Below the pieces are notes generated by a model that was not told the DNA's origin, did no database searches, and saw nothing but the letters and a program-made list of their open reading frames with translations. This document shows, in pieces, positions 33,147 to 43,525 of a stretch of 64,000 nt of DNA (positions are counted from its first letter, which is position 1; each line of letters begins with the position of its first letter). A program made the translations under genes and the position numbers. The stretch is taken from assembly GCA_029961685.1 (NCBI GenBank), contig JARWKL010000006.1:9988748-10052747 (forward strand). Reading direction: 5' to 3'. The DNA is from Aristolochia californica (lineage: Eukaryota; Streptophyta; Magnoliopsida; Piperales; Aristolochiaceae).

Positions 33147-34174
33147 AACAAGAAACAAGGTTGAAAGAAAGATAAAAATAAACAAGAAAGACACAAGAAG
33201 TGAGGAAGAAAGAAAGAAAGAAAGAAGGCGAAAAGAAAGAAAGAAGAATGAAAGAATGAAAGACAAAAGAAAAAAATGAAAGAAGAGAAAAGAAAGAATC
33301 AATAAGGAAAGAAATAAGAAATATTAAAGAAAGAAAGAAAGAAAGAAAGTAATAATGATTAAAAATAAAAGGAAAAAAATAAGAAATAAAGTAAACAAAA
33401 AAATAAAGACAAATCATAGAAACAAAGAAAGATTGATAGATAGAAAGAATAAGAAAGAAAGAAAAAAAGAAACAAAAAGCGCAAGAAACAAGATAGAAAG
33501 AAAGATGAAAATAAAAAAGAAAGACAAAAGAAGAGAGGAAGAAAGAAAGAAAGAAGAAAGGAAGAAAAGAGAAGAAGAACAAAGAAAGAAATTGGAAAGA
33601 TTGAAAGAAAGTTGAAGAAATGAAAAAAGAAACACGGAAAAATGAACGAAAGAAACATAAACAATGAAAGAAATAAAAAAAAAAGAACAAATGAGAGAAT
33701 GAGAAAGAAGAAATAAAGAGAAAAGAATAAATAAAGAAATAAGGCACATTGAAAGAAATAAGAAAGAAGAAAGCATGAATGAAGAAAATGAAGAAAGTCG
33801 AAGGAATGAAATTAGAAACAAATAAAGAAACAAGTAAAAAAAAGAATAAGAAAGAAATAAGAAGAAATAATGAAAAAATTGAAATAGAAAGGAAGAAAGA
33901 AAGAAGGAAGAAAAAAGAAAAATCAAGAAAGAAAGAAGCAAGAAATAAAGAAAGAAAGAAAGACTCATAAACAAAAATAAAAAATAAAAAAAAATAAAGA
34001 AAAAGACAAGAAAGATAAGAAAGAAAGAAGACGAAAAGAAAGAAAGAATAAAGAAAGAGGATGGTTCTTCTTTTTTCTTTTTTCTTTCTTCTTGTTTATA
34101 TCTTTATTATTTCTTTCTTCTTCTTTTCTCCTTTCTTCTTTTTTTCAATGTGCCTTATATCTTAATTGATTCCT

Positions 34175-34206
<32 letters not shown>

Positions 34207-34487
34207 TTTTCTTATTTCATTTTTTTATTTTTTTATTTCTTTCTTTCTTTTTGTCTTCTTTAGATCTTTCTTCCTTCCTTTCTTCCTTTCTTTTTTCTTT
34301 CTTTCTAACTTATTTGTTTGTTTGTTTCTATCGTCATTCTTTCTTTGTTTTTATTTTCTTATTTATTCTTTCTTTTTATGTGTCTTTCTTTATTTGTTCA
34401 TTAATTTTTCTTTCTTTCTGATTTCTTTCTTGCATTTTTTTTTTGTTTTCTCTTTCATGTTTCTTTCTTCCTTTCTAATTTCATTCT
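33147..34487. repeat. (GAAA)n then (TTTC)n tract
   Basis: GAAA on + at about 33147-34055, switching to TTTC at about 34060-34487. Blocks near 34060-34480 resemble 4575-5000 closely (GTGCCTTAT, CTTATTTGTTTG and CTTGCATTTTTTTT contexts), which suggests copying between tracts. No genes. Confidence 0.92.
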
Positions 34488-35072
34488 TTAGGCAGTCTCA
34501 GTTATATAGAGGATTATTATCCTCATCTTGACAAAGACTCCGCAATATTCCATAAAAGACTCAGAAAGAATCCTGAGCCTTGGACTCCTCAACATACACA
34601 GGCAGTCCAACTGATCAAAAGTAAGGTTAAACAACTCCCTTGTTTTAACCTGACTAACCCTTCGTATCCGAAGGTTGTAGAAACGTATGCTTCCCATATA
34701 GGCTATGGTGGCATCTTAAAACAAAGAAATCCCACAAGTAAAGAAGAACTTGTTCGATTTACCTCTGGCAATTGGCATGATGCACAAATTAATTATTCTA
34801 CTGACAAACAAGAAATTTTGGCAATAATCAAGTGCATTCATAAATTTCAGGATGATTTATTAAATCGGAAATTTCTTTTAAGAGTTGATTGTTTTGCTGC
34901 AAAATCGATTCTTAAGAAGGATGTGAAAAATCTTACTTCCAAACAAATATTTGCCAAATGGCGGGCTGAATTAAGCGCCTTTGATTTTGATATAGAGCAT
35001 ATCAAAGGAGAATTAAACTCCTTACCTGATTTTTTAACCCGTGAATTTCTCCAGGGTCAAAATCATGTATAA
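34488..35072 (+). pseudogene. RT thumb and RNase H, 3' end of ORF2 (copy 7)
   Basis: Open from the first viral base to the natural TAA at 35070-35072 (about 192 codons in phase from 34497), but with no start because the upstream part is missing. Conserved blocks are KNPEPWTPQHTQAVQ, SHIGYGGILKQRNP, VRFTSGNWHD and HIKGELNSLPDFLTREF. The first catalytic Asp of RNase H is Tyr here (TAT at 34686-34688). The last codons overlap the ORF3 ATG at 35065. Confidence 0.9.
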
Positions 35073-36363
35073 CCCCGCAAGGGGCAATCCACTCCCAATG
35101 AGAGGACGTGGTAATCAACAATCCAGAGGCCGAGGCCACAAGAATCAAGAAAGAGGAAATTCCTCAGACAAGAAGGGCAAAGCCCCAGTGTCATATAAGG
35201 AGACACTTGAAGTAGAACCAGAGTATATTACTCTTTCGGATACGGAGACAATCTTACTCCTCAATAAAGAGGACCTTGAGGGTACATTGGATTCCTGGGA
35301 GATGTTACAGAAATGGCTTGGAGAAGCCTACTGTCCCATCTGTGCAGGAAAACGATGGCATTCCTTTGAATCCATTTTGGTTCACCTTAATTCCATATCA
35401 GTGCATCATACACTGACTAATGTGGCTAAATGGGATAGCCCAAGAACATACAGTAAATGTATGATACAAAGATTTATGCATCCCTCAACTTGGGGAAAAT
35501 TTGATTTAGCTAAAGCAGCTAATCTTCCTAATGATAAGGAATTTAATTATTGGGATTATATGGATTCTTGGTATAATACCTTTTATTACCAAAATCCCTC
35601 CCATAGACATTCATGGTTTTTCCAATGGGAAAAGAATGTCTTTTAGAGGTCCTTACCTCTACCCAGTTGGGTATTTTCTTGGTGGAACAAATTTGGGCCA
35701 CCCATTTCTATATTACTTGAACCCATTAAGGTTCGTTTTATAAAATGGACTAAATCCAGTCCTGAGCTTAAAGCTCTGGGTTATGAAAAACCCCAAAGAA
35801 TTGGGACAATCTTATCTTCTTTATGGTATTTTCTTTACCATGGATTTGGAGATGGGATTGTACTACAGGCTTTAACGATAAAAGCCTACCAGTATTATTA
35901 AGAACATTTCATGTTCGTTGGTGGAAAAATTTTCCCAACATAGATTCAAAAGTAGCGGAAATTGAGTCTGCTATCATTCAAAATGAAAACAATCTTGGAT
36001 TGCATTGCATCCCGGAAGTCCATTATGACTCCGATAATTTATTTGCAAGTTTCAAAACTCAATTGAAGATTTTGATTCCGAATATATCGGAAAAAGATAT
36101 TATGAAAAAATTATTAGAATCAATGAAGGATTCTATGGCTACAAAGTGCAATGAAGGCACATCATCTCACCCTGCCGATGACAACATGTCAGTTTCAGAA
36201 CCATCCGTTGCAGAAGATGATGAAAAAATTGAGGACTTTAATAGTACCGAGCAAGATGATAATGCTAATGAATTCTTACTTGACAGTCAGCCTCCAGAGG
36301 ATCCTGACAAATATATTAATGCAATGATAAGAGATGTTTAAAGCAACATCTAAAGGAAAATAA
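35065..36363 (+). pseudogene. ORF3 (copy 7), broken
   Basis: Begins MYNPARGNPLPMRGRG at 35065, overlapping the ORF2 stop by eight bases. Open for 193 codons, to a TAG at 35644-35646 (CAG in copy 3). A frameshift near 35800 moves the reading frame to that of 35823-36341 (LPWIWRWDC block, TFHVRWWKNF, then the acidic tail). An extra base near 36330 shifts the last ten codons; the conserved end SKGK-stop falls at 36361-36363. Otherwise highly similar to the open copy at 9714-10934. Confidence 0.88.
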
Positions 36364-36374
36364 TTTTATAGGAT

Positions 36375-36710
36375 ATGACTATGACAGACACATCTGTTCC
36401 AGATTCGTCGGCCAAGTCCATCCCAAAGCCACAGAGGAAATCCTATCCTCTGGCCCATAGCTGGCCTATTTGTCATATCAATCAAGGCTCCTACAGTATA
36501 TTTGGTCGGCCATTTTCCATCAAGTCACATTCATGGGATGCCGCTAGTAGCCGCCTTCATCGGATAAGAGTGAAAGCTCTTCGTCAACAAAAGTTGCTAT
36601 GGGACCAAGCACATCAAAGGTCTTGTTCCAATCTCAATCATGGAGATAAAGATGACTCACCCAAGAATCTCAATTATAGTGATGATGACTCACAGCCGCC
36701 TCAATCATAG
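36375..36710 (+). CDS. ORF4 small protein, function unknown (open copy, 111 aa)
   Basis: Third open ORF4. Starts at MTMTDTSVP and ends SQPPQS at 36710. The central CHINQGSYSIFGRP and WDAASSRLHRIRVKALRQQ blocks match the minus-strand copies almost exactly. The intergenic region follows at once, so this is the last gene on the viral map before the promoter. Arg/Lys/Gln-rich middle and Asp/Asn-rich tail; no membrane segment or known motif seen. Confidence 0.72.
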   Translation: MTMTDTSVPDSSAKSIPKPQRKSYPLAHSWPICHINQGSYSIFGRPFSIKSHSWDAASSRLHRIRVKALRQQKLLWDQAHQRSCSNLNHGDKDDSPKNLNYSDDDSQPPQS

Positions 36711-36774
36711 AGGCTTCTTTATGTTTTTAGTGGTGGATTTCAAATGGTTTTAAATCCACTTTAGTTCACTCCTT

Positions 36775-36784
36775 CTATATAAGG
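36775..36784 (+). promoter_or_regulatory. TATA box of the pregenomic RNA promoter
   Basis: CTATATAAGG lies 65 bases after the ORF4 stop and 106 bases before an AATAAA. That is the spacing expected in Caulimoviridae, where the poly(A) signal is downstream of the start site and is used on the second pass around the circular genome. A start site is inferred about 30 bases downstream, near 36808. No other copy in the window keeps this box. Confidence 0.65.
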
Positions 36785-36889
36785 AGATAGTTTTTTATGT
36801 TAAGGCATCACATGAATCACCTTCCCCTTTGTTGTCAAGGTTGCCTACTCGTGTTATGAAGGATTCTGTAAGTACTTTATGATATTGTG

Positions 36890-36895
36890 AATAAA
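36890..36895 (+). terminator. AATAAA poly(A) signal of pregenomic RNA
   Basis: AATAAA inside the conserved GATATTGTGAATAAATTAGT block, also present at 40483-40488 and 42968-42973. Position between the inferred start site and the primer site fits a terminally redundant RNA of about 100 bases of overlap. Confidence 0.6.
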
Positions 36896-36977
36896 TTAGT
36901 ACTGAGTTTAAATTTATTCTCTGCCTATTTAATTTCCCTTATTGCCTTTTGTATTACTTCCTTTCTCCTGCCGTAAT

Positions 36978-36991
36978 TGGTATCAGAGCCA
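36978..36991 (+). promoter_or_regulatory. tRNA-Met primer-binding site
   Basis: TGGTATCAGAGCCA is complementary to the 3' end of plant initiator tRNA-Met, the standard minus-strand primer of Caulimoviridae. It lies 170 bases after the inferred transcription start. The same site occurs at 43056-43069, and a 12-base version in lineage B at 58815-58826. Confidence 0.88.
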
Positions 36992-37002
36992 TGGAAGGCT
37001 AA
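36991..37002 (+). other. Minimal upstream ORF (Met-Glu-Gly-stop) touching the primer site
   Basis: ATGGAAGGCTAA begins at the last base of the primer site and is conserved exactly at 43069-43080. A short first uORF near the primer site and followed by a structured leader is what ribosome shunting uses in characterised caulimovirids. That use here is inferred. Confidence 0.45.
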
Positions 37003-37457
37003 ACCTTGAATATCCAGGTATGGAGTAATCTATTATAATTTTTTTATATTTTAATCATTTGGGGAGTTAACTTACTTCGCAATGTTATAATAATTTTACT
37101 CTTCATCGTCATTCTTGTTATGATATGGGACGTCACCCAAGTCGCATTGAGGTATGCCCGTGTTGCCATTGTCGTGGATAGGCGTAGGCGTTGAAGGGCC
37201 GCTATACTCTTAAATCATTGATAGACGTGTATCTGATCAAGAAGATGATGAACAGTACATGAATTATGATATTCTGAACAATAGTTTGTTTCATTCATGA
37301 TTACCATATAATCAGTTTATAATATTTTACTTCATACTAGGATATTTCTCCTTCTGGTTATCTTTTACCACTATTAGCTGTAGTGTAAATTAGTTTACTT
37401 TTTGTTTACTTTAATTGTGTTTTAACTTTGGTTTTTAATTTTTTAATTTATCACAAG
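37003..37457 (+). other. Viral leader before ORF1 (copy 7)
   Basis: About 455 non-coding bases between the small uORF and the ORF1 ATG at 37458. The most conserved part, 37129-37255, shares the ACGTCACCCAAGTCGC motif and the GTTGAAGGGCCGCTATACTC motif with 43198-43325 and is GC-rich compared with its surroundings. It may form the leader hairpin, but no folding was computed. No open frame of note. Confidence 0.6.
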
Positions 37458-38486
37458 ATGGCATCCAGTAGTAGGATTACTGGACCAGTTAAAAATGCAT
37501 CTTTAGTTGAATATAAAGTTCAACAACAATTGAATGATTGGATAATTCCGTCCATTAAACCTACATCCATATACAAGAAAGGAACTTTCACCCTTTCTAG
37601 TACCATGGGAATTAAAACCATGGAACAAACAATTAATCTTGAAAATCAAGATTCAACTCTTAAATTATTAGAGTTAACAGATCTCAATAAGTATCTTGCA
37701 GATACTGAGAAGAAATATATGCATATTGGATGCATACAAATAGCGTTCAAACCCTTAACCTTACTAGGGATGAACACATGTCTGCAGGCCATACTTCGTG
37801 ATGGTCGCTGTTTGGATTGGAAACCCTCATTAATGGGTATTGTTGAAACAAGTCTCAGTAGGGGACCTGTGTACTTTAACGTCCATCCAAATCTCACCCT
37901 ATCTTTAACAGATAGGAATTTGTTAGAACCTGTCCAGTTGAGGATTCTAACACAAGGATACAATTTTATTCCTGGAACTGAAACCATTGTTGTTATAGCA
38001 AGGATTCATTTCAAGATAATGAATACCTTAGTCCCTAAGGTATTACACTTACCAGATCAGGGTAAGACCATTTTGATCGAAACCGATCTAATGAGTGCAA
38101 ATGTTGCCACTCCAAGGATGATCAATTGGGAGGAAATTCATTTCCCAGCCAACTGAACTATTCCTCAGGCTGTTCCTCCATGACTCTTGATCAATTAGGA
38201 TATTGATCAAGTCATCCAATTAGTTGATGGCAATGTGGTAATTAATTTCAAGGACAAGACTCCTTACCAAGTCTCTTTACCACCCACGTCATCCTGATAT
38301 TCGGATGTAGGCCAATCCTCTCGCCTACAAGAATTGGATGAAAAACACTCCATTAAGGATGATTCTTCATTAAAAGAAATCCACATATCCGACACCCAGA
38401 TACCTCATGGGCTCTATCACGAAAGGGAGCATGAAAGGACTTCTCCCACTCCCAGTGAAATGACTGGATTTACTCTGTTATTATGA
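37458..38486 (+). pseudogene. Movement protein (ORF1), copy 7, broken in its C-terminal part
   Basis: Complete native start MASSSRITG at 37458, chosen because an ATG occurs at the equivalent place in 43526. Open for 232 codons across the whole 30K-type core, to TGA at 38154-38156 (TGG in sisters). More stops follow (TGA and TAG near 38180-38200, TGA near 38294). The natural stop has mutated to TTA at 38478-38480, so the frame would run into the ORF2 start and end at 38486. Confidence 0.9.
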
Positions 38487-40412
38487 TTTTTACACCTCCA
38501 CAGAGTAACCTACATTATTATGACCTACCACCTTTTGTGGTGGACAGAGTAGTCATTAAAGCTGAATTCTTTCACCCCAATAATCTAGGTTTCAAAAATT
38601 GGTTTTTTGACACCTATGGGGCCGCAGAACGCATGACATTATCAAATGACTTTTATCTTTATTTGGAAACAAATAAGGTTATTATGTCTTTTGTTGATTG
38701 GTTTATGCGTTCCAGACTAAAGCAAGCAGAGAAACGACCCTTAGTTTCTTCCACTGCCCCCACTCTTTCTACCCTTACGAAAGAATGGCACCTTATGTCT
38801 AGAATCAACATCAGATCAGTTCATCCTCCTACTGATCCGATCAGACTTGAATTTCCAAGTCCCTCAGGGAAATTCCCTGATTATGTGGAAGCAATTGCTT
38901 TTGTCAATCCTGAAATTTCCCTGAATCCTATGGGTCAGATCAGAAGACAAAACAACTTTACCAATTTAAATCTTCAAACAATTGGCCAACATCTGACACG
39001 TATTGAAGATTTATTGGACAAAGATACTCCTGAGAAATATTGTCAGAATCCTTATGACTTATCTTCTTGAAAATTACCATTGTTGATGAACGATAAACCG
39101 CTCATCAAATCACCTGTTCCCATTAGGAACTTTAAATTGGATAATCATTCCGAAGTAGTTGAGGAATTATTATCTAGATTGGGTAAATTAAATCTCTCGG
39201 ATGATCAAATCAAACAAGCCCAAGCTACAAGCTAATGCGGTTCGTAAAAGTCTCCATACCTTGGAAGCTCACGAATCTCCGGATGAATCTCAAGAAGATT
39301 CTTTATCACAAAATACTGAAGATTTAACTCCTTCAGCATACTCTGATTCTGATGCAGGTCAAAATCCTAATCTCCACGATTTGGGTTTAATCAATGTCAG
39401 TCAGACTGAAGCAATTCTTCAGGAAATGATTCAAGACCAACCGAGTATTCAAAAGTTAGATTATTCCAAAAAATCTATGCGGACATGGGGACTAGATCAC
39501 AAACTTTATTATCATCGGCCTACCCCTGAGGACCTATTGTATGAAGAAAATGTGTATCTAGATCAAAAAGCCTATGATGGCAAAACCATCTATGAATGGA
39601 ATATAGATGGCATATCTAAATATCAGATAATGGAACATTGTCAACAGATGTTGATGTATGCCACCATCTGTAGACAACATAAGAATTCCGATCAAGGAAT
39701 CGCAGAAATGTTAACTGTTGGGTTCTCTGGAATCCTAAAAGGTTGGTGGGATAATATCCTTACCAATGAACAACATCATGAAATTTATAATTCTAAAATG
39801 GTTATCAAAACTGAAGCAGGTCAAGCCTACCTTGGCGATGACAATGCAGTTTATACCTTAATTTCATGTATTGTTCATCATTTCATTGGAAATCTGACTT
39901 CCCAAACAGATAAGGGAAGAGAGGTTTTGCAAAATTTATGTTGTCGAACTCTTAGCCATTTCAAATGGTATAAAGATGTTTTCCTCACTAAAGTTATGCA
40001 AAGACCTAATGCCAATAATGAATATTGGAAAGCAAAATACATTGATGGATTACCAACTCTTTTTGCCAGCAAGGTAAGAAAAAAGTTAGGTAATGAGGTA
40101 AGAAGTATCAACTACCATCAATATACATATGGTCTCCTTACCAGTGCTATTATCCAAGAAGGACTGACCTTATGTAATGATTTAAAACTTCAGGCTCAGC
40201 TTAAGAAACAAAATCTTACTGGTAAGCGTGAGCTTGGTGAATTCTGTGAACAATTTGCTTGTGACACAGGACCATCACCTTCCCATCAAAGGAAGGGTAG
40301 AGGGAAAGTCTCCCATTCTAGGAGACCCGAACCCTACTCACACCAGAGTAGGAGATATCCCAAACGATAGTCTCATCATAAGACTAGTCATGAACCTAGG
40401 AGACCTCTTCCC
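38483..40412 (+). pseudogene. Coat-protein region of ORF2 (copy 7), broken and 3'-truncated
   Basis: Starts MIFTPPQ at 38483. Open to a TGA at 39068-39070 (CGA in sisters), with a frameshift near 39225. Then a long block is open to a TAG at 40368-40370 (CAG in sisters), covering DLLYEENVYLDQK, GWWDNILT, WYKDVFLTKVMQR and NYHQYTYGLLTSAII. The sequence ends before the zinc knuckle. At about 40412-40431 it is joined to a piece of the viral intergenic region. Confidence 0.9.
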
Positions 40413-40560
40413 AAACAGTCTGTTGTCGAGGTTGCCTACTCGTGTGTTCTGAAGTATTCTGCAAGTACTTTATGATATTGTGAATAAATTAGTATTGAGT
40501 TTAAATTTATTCTCTGCCTGTTTAATTTCCCTTATTGCCTTCTGTATTACTTCTAATTAT
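40413..40560 (+). other. Intergenic-region fragment with AATAAA, joined to coat sequence
   Basis: Copy of the segment equivalent to 36831-36960 (GTTGCCTACTCG, AGTACTTTATGATATTGTG, AATAAA at 40483-40488), directly after the broken coat region. The primer site is not included. It starts within about ten bases of the equivalent point at which the 42894 copy starts, close to the inferred transcription start. Confidence 0.85.
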
Positions 40561-42893
40561 TGCCTAAAAACTAAAGAAGAACGAAATAAGAAATAAAGAA
40601 AGAAACTAGAAAGAAAGAATAAAATAAATAAATAAAGAAAGAAGAAAGACAAAATACTGAAAGAAAGATGAAATATAAAAAGTAAAATGAAATATATAAA
40701 GAAAGATGAAATATAAAAATAAATATGAAATATAGAAAAAAAGATGAAATACAGAAAGTAAAATAAAATATATAATGAAAGACGAAATATAGAAAGTTCA
40801 AACAAACAAGTCCGAAGATAGAATAAGAAAGAAAGAAGAAATAAAGAAAGAAAAAATGACATAGAAAAGAAGAAAGAAAGAAGAATTTCCCAATTTTTAT
40901 TCTTTTTATATTTATTTATTATTTCTTTTTGTCTTGTTTCCTTCTCTCTCTTATTAATTACTTCCTTCCTTATTTGTTTTTTTCTTTTTTCTTTCTTGTT
41001 TGTTTGTTTGTTTCTTACCTCTTCCATTATGATTCTTTCTTTCTTTATTTCTTGTTTTTTCAATTCTTTCTTGATTCCTTCTTTCTTCTTTTCTTCTTTT
41101 TTATTACTTTCAATGTTACTTATTTCTTTATTTACACCTCGTTTCTTTCTTTTTCTTTCTTGCTTCTTTCATTCTTGATTATTTCTTGGTTGCTTCTTTC
41201 TTTCTTGATTCTTTCTTTTCTCTTCTTTCATTTTTTTTCTTTCTTTCTTTCATTTCTGCTTCTTTCTTTCTTTCTTCCTCTCTTCTCGTGTCTTTCTTAT
41301 TTATTTTCATCTTTCTTTCTATCTTGTTTCTTTCTTTTTAGTTTTTTCTTTCGAATTCTTTCCATCTTTCTTTCTTCTTTCTATCTTTCTTTATTTTTCT
41401 ATATTTTGTCTATCTTTTGTTTTTCTTTCTTTTTCTGTTCTTTCTTTCTTTCTTTATGTTTTATTTTTTCTTTCTTTATTTCTTCTTCTTTTCTTACTTC
41501 TTATTTCTTTCTATGTGCTTTTTTATTTGTTCTTTCTTATTTCTATCTTTCTTTCTTGTTTTTTCTTTATTCAAACATTTTTTTCTTTCTTTCTTGTTTC
41601 TTTCTTTCAATCTTTTGGTTTCTTTCATTCATGTTTCTTTCCATACCTTTGTCAAATAAAGAAACAAACAAACAAACAAACAAGAGAGATAGAAACAAGA
41701 AGGAATAAATAAAGAAATAAGGCTCATTGAAAGAAATAAGAAAGAAGAAAAGAAGAAGAAAGAAAGATGACAAAAACAAACAAACAAACAAACAAACAAA
41801 CAAACAAGCAAACAAAGAAGAAGAAATAAAGAAAGAAAGAAAAAATAAAAATGAAAGAAATTAGAAAGAATGAAAGACAATTGAAGAAATGAAGAAAGAA
41901 ACAGGAAAAAGGAACAAAAGAAACATAAACAATGAAAGAAATAAATAAAAAAGAATGAGAAATAAATAAATAAGAAATAAAAAGAAAGAAAGAGATAAAT
42001 AAACAAGAAAAAATATATAAATAAATAAGACACATTGTAAAAAATAAGAAAGAAGAAAAGAAGAAGAAAAATTGAATCAAGATAGAAATAATGAAAAAAT
42101 AAAAAAAAATATAATGGAGAAATTGAATAAAAGAAGAAACAAACAAACAAACAAAGAAGAAATATAGATAGAAAGAAGAAAGAATGAAAGAAAGAAATAG
42201 TAAATGAAGAAAGAAAAAAGAAAGAAAGAAAGAAAGGGAAAATGAAATAAGAAGGAAATAAAAAGAATATGAAAGATAGATGGAAAGAAGAAAGTGAAAG
42301 GAATGAAATTAGAAAGGAATAAAGAAAGACAAACATAAAGAAAGAAACATGAAAGAAAGAAACAGAAAGAACGAAAGACAGAAACAAGAAAGAAAGACTG
42401 AAAGAATGAAAAAAAAAAAATAAAAACAAATAAAAACAGGCACGTAGAAAGAAATAAGAAATAAGAAAAGAAGGAGAAATAAAGAATCATGATAGAAATA
42501 AACAAACAAATAAGTCAGAAAGAAAGTCTTTCTTGTTCCAATCTTTCTCTTTTCTTACTTTTTTATTTCTCCTTCTTTCTTCTTTATTTCTTCTTTATTT
42601 CTTCTTTGCTTCTTTCTTTCATATTTCCTACTTCTTTCTTCCTTCTTTATTTTTTGATTTTTTTATTATTTTCCTTCTTTCTATCTTGTTTTTTTGTTTT
42701 TCTTTCTTCTTTCATTCTGATTCTTTCTTTATTTATTTCTTGTTTGATTGTTTCTATTTTGATTCTTTCTTTCGTCTTTTTTCTTCTTTATTAATTCTTT
42801 CAATGTCCCTTATTTCTTTATTTATTCCTTCTTGTTTCTTTCTTTCTTGTTTCTTTATTTATTTCTTTCTTTTTATTTCTTCTTTTTTTATTT
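40561..42893. repeat. GAAA/TTTC tracts, partly duplicated at 45113-46050
   Basis: Purine-rich on + at 40561-40885, TTTC at about 40890-41650, GAAA at 41650-42525, TTTC to 42893. The segment 40565-41175 is nearly identical to 45113-45735, and 41395-41650 is nearly identical to 45760-45990 and 46940-47190. A few AAATATAGAAAGT units relate to the 19-bp satellite. No genes. Confidence 0.9.
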
Positions 42894-43525
42894 CTTCCCC
42901 TTTGTCATCAAGGTTGCCTACTCGTGTGCAGTGTTAAAGTTTTCTGTAAGTACTTTATGATATTGTGAATAAATTAGTGTTGAGTTAAAGTTATTCTCTG
43001 CCTGTTCAACTTCTATTTGCCTTCTGTCAATTTCCCTTCTTCCCTCCGCTGTAATTGGTATCAGAGCCATGGAAGGCTAAAACCTGAATATCCGGGTATG
43101 AAGTAGTTATTATAAATTTTTTATATCTTAATCATCAGGGGAGTTAATTTACTTCGTAATGTTATAATACTTTACTATTCATCGTCCTTCTTGTTATGAT
43201 ATGGGACGTCACCCAAGTCGCGTTGAGGTATGCCCGTGTTGCCATTGCCGTGGTTAGGTGTAGGCGTTGAAGGGCCGCTATACTCTTAAATCGTTGACAA
43301 ACGTGTATCTGATCAAGAAGATGATGAACAGTAAATCAATCATGATATTAGGAATCAAAGTTTGCTTTGTTCATGATTACCATATAAACAGTTTATAATA
43401 TGTTTACTTCATACTAGGATATTCTTCCTTCTGGTTATCTTTTACCACTCTTAGCTGTAGTGTAATTTATTTTATTTTACTTTTATTTTACTTTAATTTG
43501 GTTTAATTTTTAAATTTGTCCCAAG
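42894..43525 (+). other. Viral intergenic region and leader (copy 8), promoter missing
   Basis: Begins at the CTTCCCC equivalent of 36821, so the TATA box is absent. Carries AATAAA at 42968-42973, tRNA-Met primer site TGGTATCAGAGCCA at 43056-43069, the Met-Glu-Gly uORF at 43069-43080, and the conserved leader block at 43198-43325. About 60 bases upstream of the primer site differ from copy 7. Leads directly into ORF1 at 43526. Confidence 0.87.

Larger units (their letters stand above)
34488..40412 (+). mobile_element. Endogenous pararetrovirus copy 7, lineage A, permuted across the intergenic region
   Basis: Order is RT thumb/RNase H, ORF3, ORF4, intergenic region with TATA, AATAAA and primer site, ORF1, coat part of ORF2. 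Both ends fall inside ORF2, so the copy looks like a circular or head-to-tail template opened within ORF2. It is the only copy in the window with the whole intergenic region. Confidence 0.92.

Noticed and set aside
40413..42905. A single intergenic region split by a microsatellite insertion
   Set aside because: The pieces at 40413-40560 and 42894-43060 contain the same part of the region, including AATAAA, so they are two copies, not two halves.
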